From Ligilactobacillus salitolerans (lineage in GTDB: Bacteria; Bacillota; Bacilli; Lactobacillales; Lactobacillaceae): DNA of 64,000 nt. The number at the start of each line of letters is the position of its first letter. Within the stretch, counting starts at the first letter, position 1. Shown in pieces: positions 34,044-42,929 of this stretch. The position numbers and the translations under genes are program-made. The stretch covers positions 44,916-108,915 of the forward strand of contig NZ_BFFP01000003.1 of NCBI RefSeq assembly GCF_003864415.1, in the 5' to 3' direction. Below the pieces are notes generated by a model that made no database searches, was not told the DNA's origin, and saw nothing but the letters and a program-made list of their open reading frames with translations.

Positions 34044-34715
34044 ATGAGAATCAACATTTTGCAACATACACCCAATGAAGGACCAGGATCCATTCTTGAA
34101 TGGGTACAACTTCATGGTCATCAAAGTTATGTTTATCATCCTTATCAATTCGGCTATCTGCCGCAAGCAGCTGAAACGGACATGCTGGTGATTTTGGGTG
34201 GTCCGATGAGTCCCAACGACGATTTGCCCTGGATCAAGCAGGAACGTGAATTGATCGCGCAATTGTTGGAGCGAGATGTGCCGCTGTTTGGGGCTTGTTA
34301 TGGGGCCCAACAAATCGCAAAGACTATGGGGTACCAAGTGACAGATGCTCCGGCCAAGGAAGTTGGCTGGGCGCCGGTTTATCGGCAAACTGAAACTATT
34401 CCTGGTTTGCCCGAGAAACTGACTGCTTTGCATTGGCACCAAGAAATGTTTGAAATTCCAGCTCAGGCGGAACTGCTTTTTTCCAGCGACCGAGTGAAGA
34501 ACCAAGGTTTCGTGCTGAATCATCGCGTTGTGGGCTTGCAATTTCACTTCGAACCCCAAGCCGATAATGTCCGGGAAATGGTAGTCAACGACTTTCCGTA
34601 CATTAAGGGTTCAACATTAGGACAGTCAGCGGCTGATATTCTTCAGACACCAGTCCCGCCTGAAAATCAAGCAGTGATGTTTAAGATCCTGGATTACATT
34701 ACTCAGCCGAAGTAA
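34044..34715 (+). CDS. Class I glutamine amidotransferase-like protein
   Basis: A 223-residue GMP-synthase-like GATase domain protein. Nucleophile Cys is in FGACYGAQQIA, and the catalytic His/Glu in LQFHFEPQ. The oxyanion-type stretch VILGGPMSPND is also present. ATG 34044 follows AAAGGAAAG; codons upstream in frame lack an SD. Stand-alone proteins of this type hydrolyse gamma-glutamyl amide bonds or transfer amide nitrogen to unknown acceptors. No synthetase partner is adjacent. Confidence 0.85.
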   Translation: MRINILQHTPNEGPGSILEWVQLHGHQSYVYHPYQFGYLPQAAETDMLVILGGPMSPNDDLPWIKQERELIAQLLERDVPLFGACYGAQQIAKTMGYQVTDAPAKEVGWAPVYRQTETIPGLPEKLTALHWHQEMFEIPAQAELLFSSDRVKNQGFVLNHRVVGLQFHFEPQADNVREMVVNDFPYIKGSTLGQSAADILQTPVPPENQAVMFKILDYITQPK

Positions 34716-34785
34716 AGGCTGCCAGTTAAAACGCACAGGAACATGAGTTGGCTTGGGAGGCTAGCCGTAATCTGACAAAGTTTGG

Positions 34786-34872
34786 GCCAGATGGACATAG
34801 TTTGGCTCAAAGTCGGGCAGAGATTAATCCAGATGGAATCAGTCTGGCTTAAAGTCGACCAAAGTTTAATCT
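34786..34872. repeat. Imperfect tandem repeat, about 41-43 bp units
   Basis: Two units start at AGATGGACATAGTTTGGCTC and AGATGGAATCAGTCTGGCTT and continue AAAGTCG..., ending AATCC/AATCT. A partial third copy precedes them. The repeat lies between convergent genes, and its origin is unknown. Confidence 0.5.
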
Positions 34873-34891
34873 GATTGGATGACCTCTATGG

Positions 34892-35392
34892 TTATTCCAG
34901 TTCCATTGTTTGGAACTGGTGCCCAGTTTTCTCCACAAGTTTCAACAGATTGACGTATGAGATGAACACGGTCGAAGTGTTGACATTTGGGTGGATCCCG
35001 ATCTGTGTGAGCTTGCTCAGGTCGGAGTCCAAAAGGACAGTCACTTGTTTTTGAGTGTCATTGAGCAGACCTAAAGGGGTCACTGCTCCTGGCTGCAAAC
35101 CTAAAACCTCTTCCAGCTCAGATGGAGATGCAAAGGTTAATTGGCTGCGGCTGGTGTGCAGCTGCTGGGCTAAAGCTTTGAAATTCAACTTTTTTTGACC
35201 AACGACTAGACATAAGTAAAAGTTGTTGGTCTTTTTGCGTTTCAAAAACAAGTTTTTGATTACGGGTGCTGTGGGATCCTCTAAACCTGTGGGATCATGG
35301 GCAGTCCAAACAGCCTGGTGCTGGACTTCTGTAAATGGAAGCTGGTTTTCTTGTAAAAATTCCAAGGTTTGTGCACGCGTGGCTTTGGGCAT
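34892..35392 (-). CDS. ProX/YbaK-type aminoacyl-tRNA deacylase
   Basis: A 166-residue free-standing editing-domain protein that clears mischarged tRNA, typically Ala-tRNA(Pro). Motifs: VQHQAVWTAHD, NLFLKRKKTNNFYLCLVVGQKKLNFKAL (catalytic-type Lys region) and LGLQPGAVTPLGLLND (the GxxxP loop). ATG 35392 follows GGAGCC; an upstream TTG is less likely. It stands alone with its own promoter, convergent with the amidotransferase gene. Confidence 0.88.
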   Translation of the reverse strand: MPKATRAQTLEFLQENQLPFTEVQHQAVWTAHDPTGLEDPTAPVIKNLFLKRKKTNNFYLCLVVGQKKLNFKALAQQLHTSRSQLTFASPSELEEVLGLQPGAVTPLGLLNDTQKQVTVLLDSDLSKLTQIGIHPNVNTSTVFISYVNLLKLVEKTGHQFQTMELE

Positions 35393-35583
35393 GCTCAAGG
35401 CTCCTTTCTCATCAATTTTTATTTAGCTATTGTAGCCCATCGAGAACGATTGTGAAAGAAGTTAAATTCTTACTTTTCAGTTTAATGTGAGCTGAGAATG
35501 CCGGTAAAACAATGTTGTGAGCAATCATTCTCTTTGCCGATCCTATTGAAGGCTCATTCACAATGTGCTACTTTTAAACTAAA

Positions 35584-35602
35584 TGAAAATGATTCTCAAT
35601 TA
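35584..35602 (+). promoter_or_regulatory. Fur box upstream of feoA
   Basis: TGAAAATGATTCTCAATTA closely matches the Fur 19-mer GATAATGATTATCATTATC. It is 20 bp before the feoA start, overlapping the expected promoter, so iron-dependent repression of feoAB is likely. Weaker related half-sites occur at 35441-35460 and 35520-35532. Confidence 0.75.
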
Positions 35603-35622
35603 GTTAAGAAGAAGGGGAAAAT

Positions 35623-36102
35623 ATGACAACGCTCAGGATGGGCCAAGCACAACAGAAATACCTGATCACTAAAGTGAATGGCGACCGTGCATTGACCGTG
35701 CGCCTGGGCGAATTGGGGCTGAATAAAGGTAAGCTCGTGACGGTGATTTCAGAGGCCAAAAACGGCAGTGGGCTAGTTATTTTTATCCAAGGTCAACGGT
35801 TAGCTCTTAGCGAAGCGATGGCTGCTCAAATCGAGGTCATCTTGCTGGCAAGTTCACAGCAAAAACAAGCAGTTCCCTTATCTCAGTTGGCGGTCCACAA
35901 CTCCGCGGTAGTTGTCAGGTTAAACGGGGATCAAGCTTTGCGCAAACGGCTGATGGATATGGGTTTGACCAGAAATACGCTGGTGCAAATTTACCATGTT
36001 GCCCCGTTAGGCGACCCGCTGGAATTGCAGGTGCGCGGGTACAAGTTGAGCATCCGCAAGGCTGATGCCGCGCAGATCTTAGTCCAGGAGGTCAGCCTAT
36101 GA
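35623..36102 (+). CDS. feoA: Tandem FeoA-domain protein
   Basis: A 159-residue cytoplasmic protein with two SH3-like FeoA domains in one chain. Residues about 3-75 are KYLITKVNGDRALTVRLGELGLNKG and residues 84-157 are VVVRLNGDQALRKRLMDMGLTRNTLVQI. Most FeoA proteins have a single domain of about 75 residues, so this is a duplication. It is thought to support the FeoB ferrous-iron channel. The stop overlaps the feoB start by four bases (ATGA). Confidence 0.9.
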   Translation: MTTLRMGQAQQKYLITKVNGDRALTVRLGELGLNKGKLVTVISEAKNGSGLVIFIQGQRLALSEAMAAQIEVILLASSQQKQAVPLSQLAVHNSAVVVRLNGDQALRKRLMDMGLTRNTLVQIYHVAPLGDPLELQVRGYKLSIRKADAAQILVQEVSL

Positions 36103-38210
36103 GTCTGATCGCGTTAGCCGGCAACCAAAATAGCGGTAAGACCACACTCTTCAATGAACTGACCGGATCGAGTCAGTATGTCGGCAATTGGCCGGGAGTG
36201 ACCGTTGAAAAGAAGATCGGTCGTTTAAAAGTAAATAAGCAATTAGCAATCCTCGATCTGCCAGGAATCTATTCTCTTTCACCGTATACATTGGAAGAAC
36301 GGATCTCACGTAAATATTTGCTGGAAGAAACGCTGGATCTAATTGTCGATGTTGCAGACAGCACCAACTTGGAACGCAGTCTGTACTTGACTTTACAGTT
36401 GTTAGAAACAGGCCTGCCACTGGTCTTGGCTTTGAACATGCAGGATCTGCTGAAAAAGCAGGGGCGCAAGATCAACCGTAAAAAGATGGAATACATGCTT
36501 TCATTGCCGGTCGTGTCACTCAGTGCTGCCAAAAAAGAGAACCTCGCCGGGCTGACTAAAACAATGGAGCAAGGTGTGGCAGATCCGCCGAGTTATCCTT
36601 ATCCGGAGTATGATGACCGCCTGGAGTCGGCGCTGTCGATGATCAGCACTCAGCTTTCCGGCCAAGTTGCCCCAAGCAAGCTGCGTTATTATGCGCTCAA
36701 AGTTTTTGAACGTGATGAGAAGGTGCAAAAAGAGCTGCAACTGAGTTCTCACCAGCAAAAAGAAATTAGCGAGATCATCGCCACAGCCGAACAGCTTTTT
36801 GATGACAGCAGCGACAGTATTGTTGTCAATGCACGCTACGATTATGTTGCGCAGATCATGAGTATGTGTGTGGTCGATGAAAATGACTTCCAGATGAGTG
36901 CGAGCGATCAGATCGACCGCATTGTGACCAACAAGTGGCTCGCCTTGCCGATTTTTGCCTTGGTCATGTGGCTGGTTTATTATGTTTCGATTCAAACAGT
37001 GGGCACGATGGGAACGGACTGGGTCAATGACAACTTGTTCGGTCAATGGATCCCAAATGCGGTCAGTCAAGTCTTGCAAAGCTGGCACGTAGCCGGTTGG
37101 ATGCAAGGCTTGATCATCGATGGGATCATCGGCGGTGTCGGTTCGGTCTTGGGCTTTGTCCCGCAGATCATGATGCTGTTTTTGTGCTTGGGAATTTTGG
37201 AAGACTGCGGCTACATGGCGCGGATCGCCTTTGTGATGGACCGGATCTTTCATCGTTTTAACCTTTCCGGCAAATCGTTTATTCCGATGCTGATCTCGAC
37301 TGGCTGCGGGGTCCCGGGGATCATGGCGACCCGTACGATCGAGTCGGAAAAGGACCGCAAGATGACGATCATGCTTACGACCTTTATGCCCTGTTCGGCG
37401 AAACTCACTGTGATCGCACTGATTTCGGGGACTTTCTTCCCGCACCAGAGCTGGGTCGCTCCATCAGCCTATTTTCTGGGAATGTTAGCAGTCGTTGGTT
37501 CTGGAATTTTCTTGAAGAAAACGCAGATGTTTGCCGGTCCGCCGCAACCCTTTGTGATGGAGCTGCCGGCCTATCATTTGCCGCGAGCGCGCAATATTTT
37601 CCACTATGTCTGGTCGCGCAGCAAACGTTTCGTGCAAAAGGCAGGGACGATCATCTTTGCTTCTTGCGTTGTGATCTGGTTTTTATCCAACTTCAACTGG
37701 AAGCTGCAGATGGTTTCTCAAAATCAGAGCTTGCTCAAGGATGTGGGTAACTTGTTAGCACCTGTCTTTGCCCCGTTAGGCTTTGGTGATTGGCGGGCGA
37801 CCGTCGCTGTCTTGGCTGGTCTAGTGGCGAAGGAAAATTGCGTTGGGACATTGCGGCTGGCATTTGGCAGCAATTCGGCCCAGTCCTTTGCTCAAGCGTT
37901 GAATGCAGCCTACACTCCGATGGCGGGTTATGCCTTCTTGGCCTTCAACCTCTTATGTGCGCCGTGTTTTGCCGCGATCGGCACGATGTATAAAGAATAT
38001 GGCGACAAAATGTGGACCTTGCGTGCGTTGGGCTACCAGACAGGACTGGCTTATCTAACGGCACTTTGCCTGTATCAATGTTGGCTGATTTTAACCGGTA
38101 GTTTTTCTTGGGGCAATATTTTGTTTGCGCTGGGCGGGATCTCATTAATTGCCTATGGATTGGTGTTCAAAAAGGATCATTCCTTAGAAAAAAAGCAAGC
38201 CGTAGTTTAG
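36099..38210 (+). CDS. feoB: Ferrous iron transporter FeoB
   Basis: A 703-residue membrane protein. The N-terminal G domain has P-loop GNQNSGKTTLFN (8-19), G3 DLPGIYSLSPYTLEE and G4 NMQD, then a helical GDI-like region to about residue 270. The C-terminal Gate/core helices include GCGVPGIMATRTIESEKDRKMTI and the Cys-containing FMPCSAKLTV, which form the Fe(II) path. FeoB imports Fe2+, which matters under low-oxygen, acidic growth. It is translationally coupled to feoA and controlled by the Fur box. Confidence 0.96.
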   Translation: MSLIALAGNQNSGKTTLFNELTGSSQYVGNWPGVTVEKKIGRLKVNKQLAILDLPGIYSLSPYTLEERISRKYLLEETLDLIVDVADSTNLERSLYLTLQLLETGLPLVLALNMQDLLKKQGRKINRKKMEYMLSLPVVSLSAAKKENLAGLTKTMEQGVADPPSYPYPEYDDRLESALSMISTQLSGQVAPSKLRYYALKVFERDEKVQKELQLSSHQQKEISEIIATAEQLFDDSSDSIVVNARYDYVAQIMSMCVVDENDFQMSASDQIDRIVTNKWLALPIFALVMWLVYYVSIQTVGTMGTDWVNDNLFGQWIPNAVSQVLQSWHVAGWMQGLIIDGIIGGVGSVLGFVPQIMMLFLCLGILEDCGYMARIAFVMDRIFHRFNLSGKSFIPMLISTGCGVPGIMATRTIESEKDRKMTIMLTTFMPCSAKLTVIALISGTFFPHQSWVAPSAYFLGMLAVVGSGIFLKKTQMFAGPPQPFVMELPAYHLPRARNIFHYVWSRSKRFVQKAGTIIFASCVVIWFLSNFNWKLQMVSQNQSLLKDVGNLLAPVFAPLGFGDWRATVAVLAGLVAKENCVGTLRLAFGSNSAQSFAQALNAAYTPMAGYAFLAFNLLCAPCFAAIGTMYKEYGDKMWTLRALGYQTGLAYLTALCLYQCWLILTGSFSWGNILFALGGISLIAYGLVFKKDHSLEKKQAVV

Positions 38211-38237
38211 GGATTTGAAATTGGAGGCGAAAAGTTG

Positions 38238-38405
38238 ATGGCTGCAACAATAATTTTAGGGATTTTTATTTTCGGTGCGTTTGCCTGGGTCGTTTACCAT
38301 AAATTTATCAAACACGACGCCTCGGACTGTCACTCCTGTGAAGATGTCGGCTGTCCTTTGGCTCATGCCAAGATGGAACAAAAGACCTCTCGTCATGGAT
38401 CATAA
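38238..38405 (+). CDS. FeoB-associated Cys-rich membrane protein
   Basis: A 55-residue protein. After MAAT comes one membrane helix (IILGIFIFGAFAWVVYHKF), then a short Cys-rich tail with CHSC and a Cys two residues after ValGly (DCHSCEDVGCPL). It follows feoB by 27 bp with GGAGGCG before ATG 38238. This matches the small FeoB-associated family that replaces FeoC in Firmicutes, possibly an iron-handling subunit. Confidence 0.85.
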   Translation: MAATIILGIFIFGAFAWVVYHKFIKHDASDCHSCEDVGCPLAHAKMEQKTSRHGS

Positions 38406-38412
38406 TTCCATA

Positions 38413-38458
38413 AAAAATTGGAGTGCCAGCTTTTTTAGGTTGGCGCTCCAATTTTTGT
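38413..38458. terminator. Terminator of the feo operon
   Basis: AATTGGAG-GCCAGC pairs with GTTGGC-CTCCAATT and is flanked by A and T runs. It serves the convergent feo and codA units. Confidence 0.85.
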
Positions 38459-38480
38459 TACTCGTTATCTAAATGTGGTG

Positions 38481-39716
38481 TTAGAAATTAAGTTTGGTTG
38501 CGGCAGGTTTGGTTTCAACTAAGACCTTGCCGTGGCGGATATTGTAAAGAACAGTCCGGTGCTCGTTTAAAATATCGTAGAAATTGCTGCCGTCTAGAAT
38601 AATACAGTTGGCCGGTTTCCCGACCTCGATCCCATACTGGTCGTTGACATGCAAGGTTTTGGCACCGTGATAGGTCACGAATTTAAATGAATCCTGGAGC
38701 TGCTGGTAGCCCATTAACTGACCGGCATAGACACCCATCGTCAGCGGGTCGAGCATATTACCGCATCCGAGTGGATTCCATGGATCGGCGACATCATCTT
38801 CACCAAAGGAAACATTGATCCCGGCCTCGTTGAGTTCCTTGATCCTGGTTAAGCCGCGTCGTTTCGGGTAGGTATCGAAACGACCGCCCAAGTGCATGTT
38901 GACTGAGGGATTGGAGACAAAATTCAGTTCTGCCATGCCTAAGAGGCGGAATAATTTGTAAGTATAGGCATCGTTATAGGAGCCCATCGCAGTCGTATGA
39001 CTGGCTGTAACGCGGTCCTTCAAGCCGGTTTCATAAGCTTGAGTTGCTAAGACTTCTAGATTGCGCGAGTTCGGGTCATCGATCTCATCGCAGTGGACGT
39101 CGACTAGCTTGTCATATTTTTCTGCCAGGCTGACCAAATATTTGACTGAATCGGCGCCATACTGCTGGTTAAATTCATAGTGCGGCACGCCGCCGACCGC
39201 ATCCGCGCCTTCTTTGACTGCCTGTTCCAGTAAAGCTTTGCCGTTGGGGAAAGAGAGGATCCCTTCTTGCGGGAAGGCTACCAGCTGGAGGTCAACGATA
39301 TCCTTGACTTCTTCTTTTAATTCCAGCAAGGCTTGCAGGGCGATCAGATCCGGGTCAGTCGTGTCCACGTGACTGCGAACATATTGAATCCCGTTTGTGA
39401 CTTGCTTGAGCAGTGTTTTTTTGGCACGTTCCTTAACGTCTGCGATGGTCAGCGATTTTTTGCGCTCCGACCAGATCCTGATCCCGTCAAATAAAGTCCC
39501 GCTCTCATTCCACTCTGGTTGACCGGCCGTTAGTGTGGTGTCGAGATGAATGTGTGAATCGACAAAGGGCGGCAACAATACCTTGCCGTGGCCATCGATC
39601 ACTTCTTCACCCGGGTTAGGCTGGAGCTTTGAGTCGATCGCGGCAAATTTGCCGTCAATGATCCGCAGAGCAGTGGTTTCTGGCTGGTTATTAATGTGAA
39701 CGTTTGTGATCAGCAT
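38481..39716 (-). CDS. codA: Cytosine deaminase-type amidohydrolase
   Basis: A 411-residue metal-dependent amidohydrolase closest to bacterial cytosine deaminase (cytosine to uracil plus ammonia). Metal ligands: DSHIHLDTT, HCDEIDD (His, catalytic Glu and Asp in HxxE-type context), SHTTAM, and Asp in FGEDDVADPWNP. The substrate-loop TAGQPEWNESGTLFDGI is typical. ATG 39716 follows AAGGAGC by eight bases. No codB permease is adjacent; an NCS2 permease lies at the right edge of the window. Confidence 0.88.
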   Translation of the reverse strand: MLITNVHINNQPETTALRIIDGKFAAIDSKLQPNPGEEVIDGHGKVLLPPFVDSHIHLDTTLTAGQPEWNESGTLFDGIRIWSERKKSLTIADVKERAKKTLLKQVTNGIQYVRSHVDTTDPDLIALQALLELKEEVKDIVDLQLVAFPQEGILSFPNGKALLEQAVKEGADAVGGVPHYEFNQQYGADSVKYLVSLAEKYDKLVDVHCDEIDDPNSRNLEVLATQAYETGLKDRVTASHTTAMGSYNDAYTYKLFRLLGMAELNFVSNPSVNMHLGGRFDTYPKRRGLTRIKELNEAGINVSFGEDDVADPWNPLGCGNMLDPLTMGVYAGQLMGYQQLQDSFKFVTYHGAKTLHVNDQYGIEVGKPANCIILDGSNFYDILNEHRTVLYNIRHGKVLVETKPAATKLNF

Positions 39717-39790
39717 ATGGTTTTGCTCCTTCAATAGTGTGTTTGTTGCTACCATCATACCGCAAAGCCGGTTTTGGGGGTAGCTAAAGC

Positions 39791-40258
39791 TTAGACCAGA
39801 AATTCGGCCAAAAGGGTGCGATTTTCCGGGTGTTTATTGGTTTCAAGCCATGCCAATTGGCATAAAACATCTGCCAGAGTGAGCTCTTTCATTTTAGCAG
39901 CGACTGTTGCTTGTAAAATGGCATATTCACTGCTCAAAGCCTCTTGGATGTTACCACCCACGATGCATTGCGGCTCTGTTTGTGCATCGACTTTAAAAAG
40001 GCTGCCTTCACCTAGGGCACAGGCAACGTCATAAAAGGAGATCAGCCTTGTACTCCTAGTTAAAGCTGGCGCAGCTTGACCGTTGGTCGTCTTGAGTAAG
40101 CCGGCTTTTTTTAACTTGCCCATGATTTTGCGGACGTTGGTCGGGTTGGTGTGAACACTGCCAGCGATTGCCGTGCTGGAAAGATCTCCGTTTTTTTGAA
40201 AAATTGCTATATAAGCCATGATGTGAAGTGCATCGCTTAATTGGGTCGATGTACGCAT
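39791..40258 (-). CDS. Rrf2-family transcriptional regulator
   Basis: A 155-residue Rrf2-type winged-helix regulator (TSTQLSDALHIMAYIA, TNPTNVRKIMGKLKKAGLLKTT). One Cys region is present (DVACALGEG and EPQCIVGG), but not the three-Cys cluster of IscR, so it may be a YwnA-like redox or metabolite sensor. It is divergent from an NmrA-type reductase gene across about 110 bp, probably its target. ATG 40258 follows GAGGAG. Confidence 0.87.
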   Translation of the reverse strand: MRTSTQLSDALHIMAYIAIFQKNGDLSSTAIAGSVHTNPTNVRKIMGKLKKAGLLKTTNGQAAPALTRSTRLISFYDVACALGEGSLFKVDAQTEPQCIVGGNIQEALSSEYAILQATVAAKMKELTLADVLCQLAWLETNKHPENRTLLAEFLV

Positions 40259-40371
40259 AATGCTCAACTCCTCATGCTAAATTCTTGACGAAAACTAACT
40301 TGACCTTTATTATAACCTGTATAAATTAAAGGTACAGCAGAATGTTTTGAATCTCAGAAAGGGCGGATAAA

Positions 40372-41223
40372 ATGAGTGTTTTAGTGACAGGTGCAACAGG
40401 CGGATATGGCGGCGCTGCTTTAGATGCCTTAAAAAAATTATTACCTAACGACGAAATTTATGCTTTGGCTCGCACTGAGGAAAAAGCTGCGAAGTTAAAG
40501 GAACAAGGATTTAATGTTCGTCTGGGTAATTATGACGATCAAGCCGCACTGCAAGAGGCATTTACTGGTATCGACAGACTGTTATTTGTTTCCAGCAGCG
40601 AGCTGGACAAGCGGCAAGCCCAACATAAAAACGTGGTCGCTGCCGCCAAAGAAAGCGGAGTGTCATACATTGCCTACACAAGTTTCGGCAAGGCTGATAC
40701 TTCGACGAGCCCCTTAGCGGCAGACCATGCTTATACAGAAAAACTGATCTTAGATGCTGAAATCGCGCATACTTTTTTGCGCAATAACTGGTATTTGGAA
40801 AACGAAGGAGCCGCAATTGCCGGGGCACTAAAGTCTGGCAAGTTGGTCCATGGCGGCGGTGACGGCTTGGCTGGCTGGGGCTTGCGCCAAGAATATGCTG
40901 AGATCGGAGCCCGTGCTGTTTCCGGCAAGTTCGATTTCCCAGCAATTTTAGAGGTTGGGGGACCGTTGATCTCTTATCAGCAATTAGCCGCCGATCTGGA
41001 ACAGGCCTCCGGTGAAAAAATCACTGCAGTTGCTGCAGATCCGGCAGAGGTTGCCAAATTTCTGGAGAAGGAAGCTGGTTTGCCGCAGGGATTGGCAGAA
41101 GGTCTCGTGGGTTCACAGGCAATCATTAAGAGCGGCAGTTTAGCGGTCGAGCCTGATGACATGGAGAAATATCTAGGTCGTCCGTTGACACCAACCGTTC
41201 AGGCTTTGAGAAGATTCTCGTAA
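40372..41223 (+). CDS. NmrA-like NAD(P)-binding oxidoreductase (QorB-like)
   Basis: A 283-residue atypical short-chain reductase. The N-terminus VLVTGATGGYGGAALDAL is a Rossmann nucleotide-binding motif. The later RNNWYLEN is characteristic of NmrA/quinone-reductase-2 type proteins. These act as NADPH-dependent quinone reductases or redox sensors. AAGGGCGG precedes the start. It is divergent from an Rrf2 regulator, which suggests a redox-controlled pair. Confidence 0.85.
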   Translation: MSVLVTGATGGYGGAALDALKKLLPNDEIYALARTEEKAAKLKEQGFNVRLGNYDDQAALQEAFTGIDRLLFVSSSELDKRQAQHKNVVAAAKESGVSYIAYTSFGKADTSTSPLAADHAYTEKLILDAEIAHTFLRNNWYLENEGAAIAGALKSGKLVHGGGDGLAGWGLRQEYAEIGARAVSGKFDFPAILEVGGPLISYQQLAADLEQASGEKITAVAADPAEVAKFLEKEAGLPQGLAEGLVGSQAIIKSGSLAVEPDDMEKYLGRPLTPTVQALRRFS

Positions 41224-41236
41224 AATAGTGTTAAAT

Positions 41237-41276
41237 AATAGCTTTCAAGCTTTCGGGCTTGGAGGTTATTTTTTTG
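41237..41276 (+). terminator. Terminator after the NmrA-like gene
   Basis: AATAGCTTTCAAGC pairs with GCTTGGAGGTTATT (GU pairs included) around a short loop, followed by TTTTTT. Confidence 0.8.
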
Positions 41277-41283
41277 CCGCCAC

Positions 41284-41360
41284 CTCCAGCCCCAAGTATG
41301 GGAAAGTTGGGTCCCGAGGTCGCAACTCCAGCCCCAAGTTTGGCCAAGTTGGGGCTGGAG
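41284..41360. repeat. Two REP-like GC-rich units
   Basis: Two copies beginning CTCCAGCCCCAAGT are spaced 42 bp apart (41284 and 41326). The second forms a perfect 12-bp hairpin, CTCCAGCCCCAA with TTGGGGCTGGAG (41326-41360); the first is partly decayed. This resembles dispersed extragenic palindromic repeats. The following ~230 bases up to the promoter hold no recognisable gene. Confidence 0.6.
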
Positions 41361-41592
41361 ATCAATCCATTCAAAATGTTAAATCAAGTACTTCAGTCAA
41401 GAAAATTAGCTAGTCAACGGTAGTAGGACAGTAAAGTCACTCAGCTGATTATTTTTCCCAGAAAATGGCGGATGATCCACCAGATAAAAGTTGATTTGGC
41501 GGGCATGATCGAACTTCTATAACCTGGGCTTATAGAGAACTTAAGTCTGGTTAAGTTGTGGAGTCTGTAAATCCAAGATATATTGATATTGT

Positions 41593-41606
41593 TGAAAGCG
41601 TTATCA
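41593..41606 (+). promoter_or_regulatory. Consensus cre site upstream of acyl-CoA dehydrogenase gene
   Basis: TGAAAGCGTTATCA fits the CcpA cre consensus fully. It lies between a candidate -35 (TTGATA, 41583-41588) and -10 (CATATA, 41605-41610), so CcpA binding should repress the gene while preferred sugars are present. Confidence 0.75.
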
Positions 41607-41647
41607 TATACATCCGTTCAAACTAATATAAATTGGAGGCTTTACAG

Positions 41648-42856
41648 ATGAGCGACAAGAAACAAGAAATTTTGCAAGAATTATACCCGGAAGATATCTA
41701 TCATTATGCCAGCAAATTAACTTTGGGCGAAGCTGAAGTTTTGCAGCAAACGCGCCAGATCTTGGAAAAAGAAGTGCGCCCAGTCATCAATGACAGCTGG
41801 GAAAAAGCCCAATTTCCATTTGAACAGTTTTACAAATTAGCTGATGCAGGGATCATGAACAGCCCGAAATTATTTGAAGGCCGGGAAGGCGAGAGAAAAC
41901 CAAGAGAAATTTATAATGCATTTCTGTACTACGAATTAGCCCGTTTCGATGCTTCCGTTGCAACATTCTATACTGTTCACGGCGGCTTGGGCTACAACAC
42001 ATTACTGCTTGGCGGCGATGAACGCCAGGTGGCAGAATTTGCACCAAAAGTTGCTAACTTTGAATGGCAAACCTGTTTTGCCTTGACCGAACCTGATCAC
42101 GGTTCAGATATCGCCGGCGGCTTGGCAACGACAGCTAAACGCGAAGGCGATCACTGGATCTTGAATGGTGAAAAACGTTGGATCGGCGGGGCTGATACGG
42201 CCGACATCGTGCCAGTTTTCGCGCGTGACGTTGATGATCACAAGATCAAATGTTTCGTGGTCCGCAAGGGTGCCAAGGGATATAATGCTGTTCCGATCCA
42301 ACATAAAGCTGCTCTGCGTCCGGTTCAAAATGGCCATATTACGATCGAAGATGTAGTCGTTCCTGAAACAGATCGTTTGCAAAACATCAACGGCTTCAAA
42401 GATGTGGCTAACATTTTGATCCATACACGTGCTGATGTGGCACATATCGCTACAGGTATGACAGGCGGTGCCTACACTGCAACTGTTAAGGTTGCTAATT
42501 CTCGTGATCAATTCGGCAAGAAGCTCTGCCATTTCCAGATCACTCAAGAAAAATTAGCACGGATGCTGGCTAATGTAACTTCAGCGATCGCTTATTCTGT
42601 CCGGATCGCCGAGCTGATGGATGAAGGCGAATATGAAATGGTCAACTCCGCTTTGGCTAAGATGCATAATGCTTTAGTTATGCGGGAAACAGCTGCTTTA
42701 GGCCGTGGGATCGTTGGGGGCAACGGGATCACCTTGGAAACTGATATTGCCCGTTTCTTCGCCGATGCTGAAGCAATTTATACCTACGAAGGGACACATG
42801 AGGTCAATGCGTTGATCGTTGGACGTGAAATTACTGGTAAAGGTGCTTTCGTATAA
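41648..42856 (+). CDS. Acyl-CoA dehydrogenase, glutaryl-CoA dehydrogenase-like
   Basis: A 402-residue FAD flavoenzyme of the acyl-CoA dehydrogenase family. The flavin region FALTEPDHGSDIAGG and the catalytic Glu in IYTYEGTHEVNALIVGREITG are present. The YEGTH...GR.ITG ending is most like glutaryl-CoA dehydrogenases. Such enzymes oxidise acyl-CoA to enoyl-CoA (or glutaryl-CoA to crotonyl-CoA plus CO2) and pass electrons to ETF. ATG 41648 follows GGAGG. It is monocistronic, with a perfect cre in its promoter. It is physically next to the LysR-thiolase cluster and probably belongs functionally to it. No etfAB lies in this window. Confidence 0.88.
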   Translation: MSDKKQEILQELYPEDIYHYASKLTLGEAEVLQQTRQILEKEVRPVINDSWEKAQFPFEQFYKLADAGIMNSPKLFEGREGERKPREIYNAFLYYELARFDASVATFYTVHGGLGYNTLLLGGDERQVAEFAPKVANFEWQTCFALTEPDHGSDIAGGLATTAKREGDHWILNGEKRWIGGADTADIVPVFARDVDDHKIKCFVVRKGAKGYNAVPIQHKAALRPVQNGHITIEDVVVPETDRLQNINGFKDVANILIHTRADVAHIATGMTGGAYTATVKVANSRDQFGKKLCHFQITQEKLARMLANVTSAIAYSVRIAELMDEGEYEMVNSALAKMHNALVMRETAALGRGIVGGNGITLETDIARFFADAEAIYTYEGTHEVNALIVGREITGKGAFV

Positions 42857-42878
42857 GTTATAATTAAATCAATCAATA

Positions 42879-42918
42879 AAAAAGATCCAGGATGCGAGTA
42901 AACATTCTGGATCTTTTT
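42879..42918. terminator. Bidirectional terminator
   Basis: AAAAAGATCCAG pairs with CTGGATCTTTTT around a 16-base loop, between the convergent acyl-CoA dehydrogenase and LysR genes. Confidence 0.88.
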
Positions 42919-42929
42919 CTTGATCAGCT

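Noticed and set aside
36516..37445. 309-codon antisense frame within feoB
   Set aside because: Its composition (His, Arg and Asp rich) is typical of a shadow of a conserved gene, and feoB is unambiguous on the other strand.
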